DNA of 64,000 nt from DAISKN01 sp964553925 (lineage in GTDB: Bacteria; Acidobacteriota; Vicinamibacteria; Marinacidobacterales; SMYC01), in assembly GCA_964553925.1 (NCBI GenBank), contig CAZKNR010000202.1, positions 1 to 64,000 on the forward strand, given 5' to 3'. A program made the position numbers and the translations under genes. Below the pieces are notes generated by a model. That model did not search any database, had not been told where the DNA came from, and was given only the letters and a program-made list of their open reading frames with translations. Below, piece by piece: positions 26,886-35,093 of this stretch; position 1 is the first letter of the stretch; each line of letters begins with the position of its first letter.

Positions 26886-29543
26886 TCATGGTTTGGAGCG
26901 GGGACCCGGCTTCCAGTGAAGGATGAGCGTGATAGGCGAAGTGACGGCTTCTTCAGTCGTGACGTTGATCAAGAACCGCTGGCCGTCGGGCGCAACCGCG
27001 TATTGGTGCTTCAAAACCGTCCCAGGCACGGCCCCACCGGCGATTCGGGTCGGGAACAGGGCCACCGGCGTGCCCGCCTCGAGCGGCTGCCCCGCTGCCG
27101 CGGGCGTGATGGGCGCCGCCATCAGAGTCCCGTCCAGGCCAATGTAGAAGAGCTCCCGGCCGTCCGCCCGAAAGCGCGGCTGCGCGCCGCCTTCCGTCGA
27201 CACCTGCCACTTGCCCCCCGGCCCCGGAAACGGCTGCACGTACACCTCGAACCGTCCCGACTCGTTCGACTGATACGCCACCCAGCGTCCGTCGGGTGAG
27301 AACTGCCCCTCCCGTTCCTCGAAGCTCGTGTTCACGAACGCAAACGGCTTCCGGTCGCCCGCTTGCGGCAAGACCGGCAATACCCAGAGATCGAAGCCGG
27401 TCTTCGGATCCAGTTTGCGGTAGAGGATGAAGCCGCCGTCCCGAGACCAATCGGTGGGGCTTGGGTGATCGGAGGCCTCCAGCAGCGGCTCCTCGGCGCC
27501 GGCCCCGCTCGCGAGCTTTCGATAAAGACCGGGGACCCCGTTTCGATGGGACTCGAACACCAGGCGACTTCCATCGGGGGACCAGACTGGACAATTGTCG
27601 ACATCCGCGTCGAATGTGAAGCGGCTGAGTACGCCCCGCGCCGTCTCCAGCAGCCAGATGTCAGAGTTCCCGCTGACGTCGCTATTCAGCGCCACCCTTT
27701 TCCCGTCCGGGGACAGCTCGGGGTTTGAAGTACTCGACGATTCGGCGGCTCCGGTCCGGGCGAGGGGCTTGCCCGCCCGGTCAAACCACAGCAGTTGCCG
27801 GTTGATGGCCCCGCCCGTCCGGTAGGCCAGGACACCCGTCGTGGAGGCGGAAAACGCGCCGACGCGGAAGCGTCCGGACTCCTCCAACGCAACCTTTTCC
27901 GTCACCGGGAAAGGACCGCCCGAAAGCTCGCGCTTTCGCCAGTCGAAACGCTGGGCCACGAGCGTTCCCTCGCGTACGAAGAGCAGGTGTTCGGGCGTCA
28001 CGACGGCGGCGGTGTCGGCAGAAAAAAGTCGTCGGGCCGTAAGCGTGTCGAGCGAAGCCACATAGACGCCTTGGGGGCTACCCTGCGCAGAGAACACGAA
28101 GTGGCGCCCGTCGGGCAGGAACTGCGGAAAGCGGTGACTGAAGTGTTGCGGGTCCAGGCGAGTCACCGCTACCGGCTCGCCGCCCGTGGCCGAAACGCGG
28201 TAGAGGGGACTGCTGCTAGCCGGGGAAAAGAGGATCACGCCGTCCCCGTTCCAGGTTCCGCCCCGAGCCAGAGCGGCGTTTGCCACGGTTTGCACCAGCC
28301 CGCCGGCGATATCGATGCGCCTGAGTTTCCCTTCGGCGAAGAATCCGATGGAACGGCTGTCCGGCGACCAGAACGGAGACGATGCCCCTTCGGTCCCTGG
28401 CAGGGGTTGCGCCGTCACCGACTCCAGCGGCCGCAGCCAGAGCTGCGACTTGCCTTCCGAAGATGCCACGAACACCAGCCGCCGCCCGTCCGGCGAGATG
28501 GCTATTGAAATCGGATCGGTGGTGGGCGGCGTGACCACCTGAACGTGCTCCTCGAGAGTGTCGGCAGGTGGGCTTCGAATGTAGAGGAGCGAAAAGGCGG
28601 ACAGAAGCCCGAGGAGCAACAGGCTCACCAGAGCCCACACCTGCCGGTCCCGCCGTCCCCGCCATCCCCGAACGGCGCGTGCTTCGACTCTTGCCTCGGA
28701 AACCCAGTGCAGCGCTCGGCACAGATCGCCTGCCGACTGGAATCGATCGTTCGGGTCTTTCGCCAGGCAGTTTTCGACGACAAGGTTCAGTAACGGTGGC
28801 GACAGTGGCTGCACGACTGAAATCGCCTCTGGCTCATGCTCCAGAATCGCCGCGATCAGGCTCGCCTGGCTCTTCCCCTCGAACGCCTTCTTCCCCGTCA
28901 CCATCTCGTACAGCACCGCCCCCAGCGCCCAGAGATCGGCCCGCGAATCCGCCTCCTTCCCTTCGAGCTGCTCCGGCGCCATGTACTGGAGCGTCCCCAC
29001 GATCGCACCCTGTGCCGTCAAATCTCGGGTCGGCAGAGCCGAGTCCGCTGAACCGGCGAGCGGCGCCCGCCGCTTGGCCAGACCGAAGTCGAGTAGCTTG
29101 GCCCCCGCCTTCGTGAGCATGATGTTTCCGGGCTTCAGGTCCCGGTGGACGATCCCCGCGCGGTGCGCTTTGTCCAGAGCATCGGAGATCGGAATCGCGT
29201 ACTCGAGCGTCTGCGAGAGGGAGAGAGCGCCTCGAGCGAGCCGTTCGGCGAGCGTCTCGCCCTCCAGGTACTCCATGACCAGGAAGTCGATCCCTTCGTG
29301 GCGCCCGATGTCATGAAGGACACAGATATGAGGATGGTTGAGCGCGGCAATGGCCCGCGCCTCGCGCTCGAAACGCTCGCGGGCAGCCGGGTCGGCGGCG
29401 ACCTGGGCCGGGAGCACCTTGATGGCGACCGTGCGCTCGAGCCGCGCGTCGCGCGCCTTGTAAACTTCGCCCTGTCCTCCGGCGCCGAGAGGCGAAAGGA
29501 TCTCGTAGGGACCGAGATGTGTGCCCGAGGTCAGGCTCATCAT
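26886..29543 (-). CDS. Ser/Thr protein kinase with TolB/WD40-type beta-propeller
   Basis: A Hanks-type kinase domain occupies about residues 10-285: glycine loop GAGGQGEVYKA, AIKVL lysine, IVHRDLKPGNIML catalytic loop and DFGLA. One transmembrane helix at about 315-335 leads to a large outside domain of repeated strands (ISISPDGRRLVFVAS, SPDGKRVALNSD, SPDGSRLVFES), a six- or more-bladed propeller like TolB. Such receptors are frequent in Acidobacteriota. The start is uncertain: ATGs at 29543 and 29540 fit the kinase boundary, while 29600 would add 19 residues; none has a good Shine-Dalgarno. It is divergent from another kinase gene. Confidence 0.9.
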   Translation of the reverse strand: MMSLTSGTHLGPYEILSPLGAGGQGEVYKARDARLERTVAIKVLPAQVAADPAARERFEREARAIAALNHPHICVLHDIGRHEGIDFLVMEYLEGETLAERLARGALSLSQTLEYAIPISDALDKAHRAGIVHRDLKPGNIMLTKAGAKLLDFGLAKRRAPLAGSADSALPTRDLTAQGAIVGTLQYMAPEQLEGKEADSRADLWALGAVLYEMVTGKKAFEGKSQASLIAAILEHEPEAISVVQPLSPPLLNLVVENCLAKDPNDRFQSAGDLCRALHWVSEARVEARAVRGWRGRRDRQVWALVSLLLLGLLSAFSLLYIRSPPADTLEEHVQVVTPPTTDPISIAISPDGRRLVFVASSEGKSQLWLRPLESVTAQPLPGTEGASSPFWSPDSRSIGFFAEGKLRRIDIAGGLVQTVANAALARGGTWNGDGVILFSPASSSPLYRVSATGGEPVAVTRLDPQHFSHRFPQFLPDGRHFVFSAQGSPQGVYVASLDTLTARRLFSADTAAVVTPEHLLFVREGTLVAQRFDWRKRELSGGPFPVTEKVALEESGRFRVGAFSASTTGVLAYRTGGAINRQLLWFDRAGKPLARTGAAESSSTSNPELSPDGKRVALNSDVSGNSDIWLLETARGVLSRFTFDADVDNCPVWSPDGSRLVFESHRNGVPGLYRKLASGAGAEEPLLEASDHPSPTDWSRDGGFILYRKLDPKTGFDLWVLPVLPQAGDRKPFAFVNTSFEEREGQFSPDGRWVAYQSNESGRFEVYVQPFPGPGGKWQVSTEGGAQPRFRADGRELFYIGLDGTLMAAPITPAAAGQPLEAGTPVALFPTRIAGGAVPGTVLKHQYAVAPDGQRFLINVTTEEAVTSPITLILHWKPGPRSKP

Positions 29544-29686
29544 AAGCACAGAGGGGGGGGCGGACGAGACATCCACGCGTATCTTACCCTCAGGCGGCAT
29601 CAGCGATGGGATCTAGTCCGCTTTGCGCCGGCGCTCCAGGGCCGATACAATCCGCTCGCTTCTCGATGGACATCGAAAGGAGCGCC

Positions 29687-31492
29687 ATGACCCTTGCCTC
29701 CGGCGCGCGCCTCGGCCCCTACGAGATTCTCGGCGCCCTGGGCGCGGGCGGGATGGGCCAGGTCTACCGCGCCCGGGATCTCAAGCTCGGCCGCGAAGTC
29801 GCGATCAAAGTGCTGTCCCCGGAGCTCGCGTCCGACTCCGAAAGGCTCCGGCGTTTCGAGCAGGAAGCGCGCGCGGCCTCGGCGCTCTCCCATCCCAACA
29901 TCGTTCACATCTACGACGTGGGCGAGAGCGACGGCACCCGCTACATCGCCATGGAGCTAGCCGAAGGCTCGACGCTACGGCGGGTCCTTGCGGCGGGTCC
30001 GCTTCCTGCGGAGCGGCTCCTCGACGTCGCGCGCCAGCTCGTGGACGGGGTCGCGAAGGCCCACGCCGCGAGCATCGTGCACCGGGATTTGAAGCCGGAG
30101 AACGTCATGGTGAGCGAGGAGGGGCTCGTCAAGATCCTGGATTTCGGCCTCGCGAAGCTTGCGACACCCGCCTTCCCCGTCGATTCCGAGATGGCGACGC
30201 TCGCCCGCACGCGGCACGGGATGCTCATCGGAACGGTGGAGTACATGTCGCCCGAACAGGCGTCGGGAAAGTCCGCCGATTATCGATCGGATCAGTTCTC
30301 GCTCGGCCTCATCTTCTACGAGATGGCGACGGGGAAGATCGCGTTCCAGCGCGAGACCGCCGCCCAGACGCTCGCCTCGATCATCGAAAGCGCGCCCGTC
30401 CCGATGTCGAGGCTCAACCCCAGGCTTCCGCACGGGCTCGATCGCCTCGTGAATCGTTGTCTGGAGAAAGATCCCGGGCGGCGGTATGCGGACACTCGCG
30501 ATCTCGCGCGCGAGCTGAAGTCTCTTTCCCCCGTAGTCATACCTCCCGTGCCGGCCGAAGACGTCCGGGTCGAGCTGAGGCGTGCTTTCACCGCCGACTC
30601 TTACCAGCTCGACTCGGAGGGAAAGGTACGCACTCTTTCCGAATCGCGGCTCCGAAAGAGGCTCCGACAGAATCGCTACTCGGGCCTCGAGATGGTACGG
30701 CCCGAGGGCGACGAGATCTGGGTCCCTCTTCAGGAGACCCGCCTCTTTCGGGAGGAGGTTCCGGTGAGGCGCGATCCAGCCGATTGGGCCGCGAAACGGA
30801 AGGTCACCCAGTTCGCCGAGCACCTCGGGGTCTATCTGACGTTCGGGTTGGTCTGGTTCTTCTCGAAGGGGGAGATTCCGTTCTGGATGGGTTTCTGGGC
30901 CATCGGTCTCGTCGCTCAGGCGGTCGGCGCCGTTCCCGCCGCCATCTCGCTCTTGCGATCGCGGAAACCTCTCGGTGAGGGACCGAAGGACGAGGCGCGG
31001 GGCGATCTCCTGTCGGAGGGTTTTCGGGACGAGGTGGAGCGGGTGCGAGGGCTCCTCGAGAAGCGGGGTGGTGAGAACAAGAGGGCCCTCTTGAAGGAGA
31101 TCGACGGCATCGTGGAGCGGATGCGCGACCTCGTCTCGAGGAGGCGGGACCTCGAGGAACAGACCGCGGTCGAAGAACGACAGCGTCTCGAGAGTACCGA
31201 GAGAGATGCTGCGATGCGGCTCGAGGGCGCTGAGGGCGCGCGCGATCGAAACCTCTATCAGAGGCAGCTCGAGGTCGTGCGTCAGCGCCGGCAGACCATC
31301 GACAAGGCGCTTATGGTGCTGGAGCAGATTCGGGTGCGGCAGGACGTGGCCGAGCACCAGGTGAAGCAGCTGAGGCTCGATCTGTCCCGCGCGGAGGCTT
31401 CGAGCGGAAGCGTCCCCGAGCTCAGCTCGAGGCTTCAGGACATCCGCCACGAGGTGGACGCGGCGGAGAAGGTGGACGAAGCGCTGGCTTAA
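29687..31492 (+). CDS. Ser/Thr protein kinase with 2TM domain and coiled coil
   Basis: The 601-residue protein has a complete kinase domain at about 8-285 (GAGGMGQVYRA, AIKVL, IVHRDLKPENVMV, DFGLA, GTVEYMSPEQ). A domain with two membrane helices (about 380-430, FAEHLGVYLTFGLVWFFS) follows, then a long charged coiled coil (about 455-600). Unlike its divergent neighbour it has no outside sensor domain; the coiled coil may dimerise it or recruit partners. AAGGAG lies just before the ATG. Confidence 0.9.
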   Translation: MTLASGARLGPYEILGALGAGGMGQVYRARDLKLGREVAIKVLSPELASDSERLRRFEQEARAASALSHPNIVHIYDVGESDGTRYIAMELAEGSTLRRVLAAGPLPAERLLDVARQLVDGVAKAHAASIVHRDLKPENVMVSEEGLVKILDFGLAKLATPAFPVDSEMATLARTRHGMLIGTVEYMSPEQASGKSADYRSDQFSLGLIFYEMATGKIAFQRETAAQTLASIIESAPVPMSRLNPRLPHGLDRLVNRCLEKDPGRRYADTRDLARELKSLSPVVIPPVPAEDVRVELRRAFTADSYQLDSEGKVRTLSESRLRKRLRQNRYSGLEMVRPEGDEIWVPLQETRLFREEVPVRRDPADWAAKRKVTQFAEHLGVYLTFGLVWFFSKGEIPFWMGFWAIGLVAQAVGAVPAAISLLRSRKPLGEGPKDEARGDLLSEGFRDEVERVRGLLEKRGGENKRALLKEIDGIVERMRDLVSRRRDLEEQTAVEERQRLESTERDAAMRLEGAEGARDRNLYQRQLEVVRQRRQTIDKALMVLEQIRVRQDVAEHQVKQLRLDLSRAEASSGSVPELSSRLQDIRHEVDAAEKVDEALA

Positions 31493-31508
31493 AGCCAATC
31501 AAAGCCAA

Positions 31509-32408
31509 TCAAAGAATGTTGAAATCGATCGCGATCTCAGCGATCAGGTCGACCGCCTGCCCTTTGAACTTGGCGGGGATGAACTTCCATTGCGAAGCGG
31601 CCTCGAGGGCTTTCTCGTTGAGATCGGCGGAGAGCCCGCGAAGTACCCGCACCGGCCTTACCGAGCCGTTCTTCAGAATCACCACCTCCAGAATCACTTC
31701 CCCTTGGATTTTCCGGGCGAGCGCCTCCTCGGTGAATCCCGGCCGAACCTGGCGCAAGATGATTGGAGCGGTGACACCGCTTCCCATGCGATAGGCGCCG
31801 CCTCCGAATCCGCCGCCGGTCCCCTCTCCGATGCCCGCACCCTTCCCCTCTCCGATTCCCGGCCCCTGTCCGGCGCCCGCGGATGCGAGGAGCTGTTCCT
31901 GACCCTGGAGGATCCCTCTCTCGGTCGTGTCGTCAGGGGCCTGGTCCACGACCGGTGCTACGACTTCGGGGACCTCGTCTTCCTCGACGACTTCTTCCTC
32001 TTTTTCCTCTTCAAGCGGTTTGTCGGGGTCCTCGAAGATCAGCTTTTCCTCGGGGGTCTCGACAGCGACCGCGATCTTCGCCTTGTCCTCGCCCTCAATC
32101 TTCTGGACCGAGGCGGGGTCCTCGGATAGCTCGCCTCCGCCGCCACCGCCACCGCCGGGGCCTTCCGTCATCACGAAAATCAAGTTCGGGAGATCCGCGA
32201 TGCGCGAGAGCTTCGGGGGTTCAGGAAGAATGGTCGAGAGGAGCACGAGAACCGCGACCAGAGTGACGTAGCCCGCGACCGTCGAGATCTGGGCGTTCCG
32301 CTTCCTCTTGGGGTCGAAAAACGGCGGCGCCAACGCCTCGCCTGTGAGGGCGCTGACGATATCGTCGTTGCGAAAGATGTCGCGGAGCCATCGCAGGAAG
32401 GTTTCCAT
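31509..32408 (-). CDS. TonB family energy transducer
   Basis: One N-terminal membrane helix (about 40-62), an acidic and Glu/Pro-rich periplasmic linker, a glycine-rich stretch near 185-210, and a C-terminal TonB domain (RPGFTEEALARKIQGEVILEVVILKNGSVRPVRVLRGL) define the protein. It would carry proton-motive energy to outer-membrane receptors. Start ATG 32408 is preferred to an in-frame TTG at 32438. No exbB/exbD lies beside it. It is divergent from fadJ. Confidence 0.88.
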   Translation of the reverse strand: METFLRWLRDIFRNDDIVSALTGEALAPPFFDPKRKRNAQISTVAGYVTLVAVLVLLSTILPEPPKLSRIADLPNLIFVMTEGPGGGGGGGGELSEDPASVQKIEGEDKAKIAVAVETPEEKLIFEDPDKPLEEEKEEEVVEEDEVPEVVAPVVDQAPDDTTERGILQGQEQLLASAGAGQGPGIGEGKGAGIGEGTGGGFGGGAYRMGSGVTAPIILRQVRPGFTEEALARKIQGEVILEVVILKNGSVRPVRVLRGLSADLNEKALEAASQWKFIPAKFKGQAVDLIAEIAIDFNIL

Positions 32409-32432
32409 GGTCCCGAGCCAATTGTCCTCTGA

Positions 32433-32448
32433 AGGCAACGGGGTTGCA
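32433..32448 (+). promoter_or_regulatory. weak sigma-54-type promoter candidate before fadJ
   Basis: AGGCAAC-GGGG-TTGCA keeps the invariant GG and GC with ten bases between them, but departs from TGGCACG at three positions. It is 66 bases before the fadJ start. A sigma-70-like TTGTAC-N18-TAGACT pair (32473-32502) also lies there, so either may be used. Confidence 0.35.
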
Positions 32449-32514
32449 AGAGAGCTACGTCACAGTTGCCGTTTGTACGAAGCATTTCGCGGCGAGTAGA
32501 CTCCGTAAACGCTC

Positions 32515-34662
32515 ATGACCCCGGAAGATACCGCGCCAATCCGGCTTTCCTTCGAGGACGCCGTCGCCTGGGTGACGATCGATCTCCCGGGCGAGAAAGT
32601 GAACAAGCTCTCCCGGGCGGTCATGGAGCGGCTCCGCGAGGTCCTTTCGGAGCTCGAGTCCCATTCCAGCCTTATCGGTGCGGTGTTCACCTCGGGGAAG
32701 GACGGGATGTTTCTGGCCGGCGCCGACGTGGCGGAGATCCAGGAGGTCCGGACCGCCGAGGAAGCGGAAGAGGCGGTCGGAGCCGGCCAGGCCATCATGG
32801 ACCGGATCGAACGGCTTCCGTTTCCGGTCGTCGCCGCCATCGGAGGAGTTTGTCTCGGCGGAGGCACGGAGGTAGCCCTCGCCTGCAAAGGCCGGGTGGG
32901 CACCGACCATCCGAAATTCCAGATCGGGCTTCCGGAAGTGAACCTCGGAATCGTTCCCGCCTGGGGCGGAACGACGCGTCTCCCCCGCCTCGTCGGGATC
33001 CAGAGCGCCCTCGACCTGATGCTCACCGGCCGGGGCATCGATGCGCGAAAAGCGGAGAAGATCGGCCTTCTCGACCGGGCCGTCCCGCACGGGCGGCTTC
33101 GCGAGGAGGCCCTTGCCCTTCTGCATGAGCTCGCTCGGGGGAAGGCTCCCGCGAGCCCTACGAGCCCTACGAGCCCTACGAGGAAGAAGAGGACGATTCC
33201 CGGCTGGCTCCTCGAAGGCAATCCCGTGGGGCGCGCCATTCTTTTCTCGCAGGCGGAAAAGCGCGTCCTCGCCCGCACCGGCGGACACTACCCCGCCCCC
33301 CTCGCCATCCTCGGCATCGTCGAGAAGGGGAGAAACTCGAAGAGCCACTCGCTGTCTCTCGAGCGAGAGCGAGTGAAGGAGCTCCTGCCGGGGGAGGTAT
33401 CGAAGAACCTGGTCCACCTCTTCTTTCTCAACGAGCGAGCGAAGAAGGACCGGGGGATCGAATCCGACGCCGAGCCGGAAACGATCGAGGCGACGGCCCT
33501 TCTCGGAGCGGGCACGATGGGAGGGGGGATCGCGCGGCTCCTCGCGTCGCGCGATCTTCCGGTGCGGCTCAAGGACGTGAGCCCCGAGGCGCTCGGCGCG
33601 GGCCTGAAAGCGGCGCGAAAAATCTTCGAGGAGAGCAAGAGCCGGAGACGCATGAGCGCCTGGGAGGTCGAGGCGAGGATGGCCCTCATCGCCCCCACCC
33701 TCGACTTCCGCGGCTTCGCCCGCTCCGATCTGGTCCTCGAGGCCATCGTCGAGGACATGGAGATCAAGAAGAGCGTCCTTCGCGAGCTCGAGCCCCGGAT
33801 CTCGAAAGACTGTCTCATCGCCACCAACACCTCGACCCTTTCCGTGAGCGAGATGCAGTCCGTGCTCGCGCATCCGGCTCGCATGGCGGGATTCCACTTC
33901 TTCAATCCCGTCGATCGCATGCCTCTGGTGGAAGTGATTCGCGGGAGATCCAGCTCGGATCGCACGATCGCGACCCTCGTCGCCTTCGCGAAGACGCTCG
34001 GAAAAACTCCGGTGGTCGTGAACGACGGCCCCGGGTTTCTCGTGAACCGGATCCTCGGACCGTATTTGAACGAAGCCTCGTACCTTCTGCTCGAGTGCGG
34101 CGATGTCGGGCTGGTGGACCGCGCGTTCCTCCGGTTCGGAATGCCGATGGGACCGCTGCGGCTCCTCGACGAGGTGGGGATCGACGTGGCCCAGAAGGCG
34201 GGCATGGTGCTTGCGAAGGCGTTCGGAGACAGAGCGGAGCCGTCGGGAATCCTTTCGCTCCTTGTTAAGGCGGGTCGTCTGGGTAAGAAGACCGGGGCGG
34301 GTTTCTACCGCTACAAGAACGAGCGCGCCGCTCCCGACCCCGAGGTCGCTTCTCTCCTACGAGCCAAGCGCGGCCCTCTCGACCCAGGGGAAGCCGTCGA
34401 GCGCGCTCTCTCCCTCATGGTCGCGGAAGCGGCGCGCTGCCTCGACGAATCGATCGTGCGCAGTCCGGGCGAGCTCGATCTCGCGATGGTCATGGGCACG
34501 GGCTTTCCACCGTTTCGCGGCGGGCTCCTCCGCTACGCCGAGAAGTACGGTCTCGAGCGCATCGCGTCCGACCTCGAGACGTGGAGAGCGAGGAAAGGGC
34601 TTCGATTCGCGCCGCCTCCGTCGCTCATCGATCGCGCCCGATCCACGGGAAGCTTTTTCTGA
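32515..34662 (+). CDS. fadJ: fatty acid oxidation enzyme: enoyl-CoA hydratase/3-hydroxyacyl-CoA dehydrogenase
   Basis: The 715-residue fusion has an enoyl-CoA hydratase domain (about 1-190; oxyanion region GVCLGGGTEVALACKGR, Glu of LPEVNLGIVPAWGGTTRL) and 3-hydroxyacyl-CoA dehydrogenase domains (from about 325; GAGTMGGGIARLLASR, FFNPVDRMPLVEV, GFLVNRIL). It performs two consecutive beta-oxidation steps. No thiolase gene is in the window. A 9-base unit repeated three times (33154-33180) encodes SPTSPTSPT in the linker between the two halves. The length matches FadJ/FadB. Confidence 0.93.
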   Translation: MTPEDTAPIRLSFEDAVAWVTIDLPGEKVNKLSRAVMERLREVLSELESHSSLIGAVFTSGKDGMFLAGADVAEIQEVRTAEEAEEAVGAGQAIMDRIERLPFPVVAAIGGVCLGGGTEVALACKGRVGTDHPKFQIGLPEVNLGIVPAWGGTTRLPRLVGIQSALDLMLTGRGIDARKAEKIGLLDRAVPHGRLREEALALLHELARGKAPASPTSPTSPTRKKRTIPGWLLEGNPVGRAILFSQAEKRVLARTGGHYPAPLAILGIVEKGRNSKSHSLSLERERVKELLPGEVSKNLVHLFFLNERAKKDRGIESDAEPETIEATALLGAGTMGGGIARLLASRDLPVRLKDVSPEALGAGLKAARKIFEESKSRRRMSAWEVEARMALIAPTLDFRGFARSDLVLEAIVEDMEIKKSVLRELEPRISKDCLIATNTSTLSVSEMQSVLAHPARMAGFHFFNPVDRMPLVEVIRGRSSSDRTIATLVAFAKTLGKTPVVVNDGPGFLVNRILGPYLNEASYLLLECGDVGLVDRAFLRFGMPMGPLRLLDEVGIDVAQKAGMVLAKAFGDRAEPSGILSLLVKAGRLGKKTGAGFYRYKNERAAPDPEVASLLRAKRGPLDPGEAVERALSLMVAEAARCLDESIVRSPGELDLAMVMGTGFPPFRGGLLRYAEKYGLERIASDLETWRARKGLRFAPPPSLIDRARSTGSFF

Positions 34663-34775
34663 ACTGTAGCGGGCTCAGGGACGGAATTTCCCTGGAATGT
34701 CCAAACTGTTGCACCTTCACGAGGGTGATTCACTACGAGGTGACGGGGGGAGTTTTCCACAGGGTGTGTAACTAG

Positions 34776-34835
34776 CTAAGGGGCAACGTCTTAGTTATGT
34801 GGGGTCGATAGGGCTGTCGTGGCACGTGAGTTGCA
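34776..34835 (+). promoter_or_regulatory. sigma-54 promoter with upstream inverted repeat
   Basis: TGGCACG-TGAG-TTGCA at 34820-34835 matches the sigma-54 (-24/-12) consensus at every defined base with correct spacing. Transcription should start near 34846, about 20 bases before the Shine-Dalgarno-equipped small gene at 34867. An inverted repeat CTAAG-N9-CTTAG at 34776-34794 could be an activator site, though these usually lie further upstream. Confidence 0.8.
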
Positions 34836-34866
34836 TTCTCGACTATCCAGAAGACGGAGGTCGAAG

Positions 34867-35088
34867 ATGGCTCTTAGGATCCCCCGAACAAGCTGGTCCG
34901 AGGCCGAAACCCAGAGGGAACGATTGTTCCACTGGCAGTACCTGGTGAACACCTGGCTCGTTCCTGGACCCTCCGTCCTCACCGAGCCGGGTGAAGCGTC
35001 GTTACCGGAAGGGTGGTCCGGTCCCAGCCCGGAAGCGCTCGTCGAGAACGGCTGGTTCCTCGAGGCCGAGACGACTCTGGAGCAGTAA
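34867..35088 (+). CDS. 73-residue protein of unknown function under sigma-54 control
   Basis: The small ORF has GGAGG six bases before the ATG and follows a consensus sigma-54 promoter. The protein is soluble, with a helical Arg/Glu/Trp-rich first half (SWSEAETQRERLFHWQYLV) and a Pro/Gly/Ser-rich, acidic second half. I recognise no family. The promoter and ribosome site argue strongly that it is expressed. It is convergent with the membrane protein at 35094, with six bases between stops. Confidence 0.7.
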   Translation: MALRIPRTSWSEAETQRERLFHWQYLVNTWLVPGPSVLTEPGEASLPEGWSGPSPEALVENGWFLEAETTLEQ

Positions 35089-35093
35089 CGCCG

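Noticed and set aside
32455..33897. 480-codon minus-strand ORF opposite fadJ
   Set aside because: No recognisable domain, while the plus strand encodes an intact two-domain enzyme.
34581..34775. 64-residue plus-strand ORF with a CPNCC motif across the fadJ end
   Set aside because: Most of it overlaps fadJ out of frame and there is no ribosome site; the Cys pair is probably chance.
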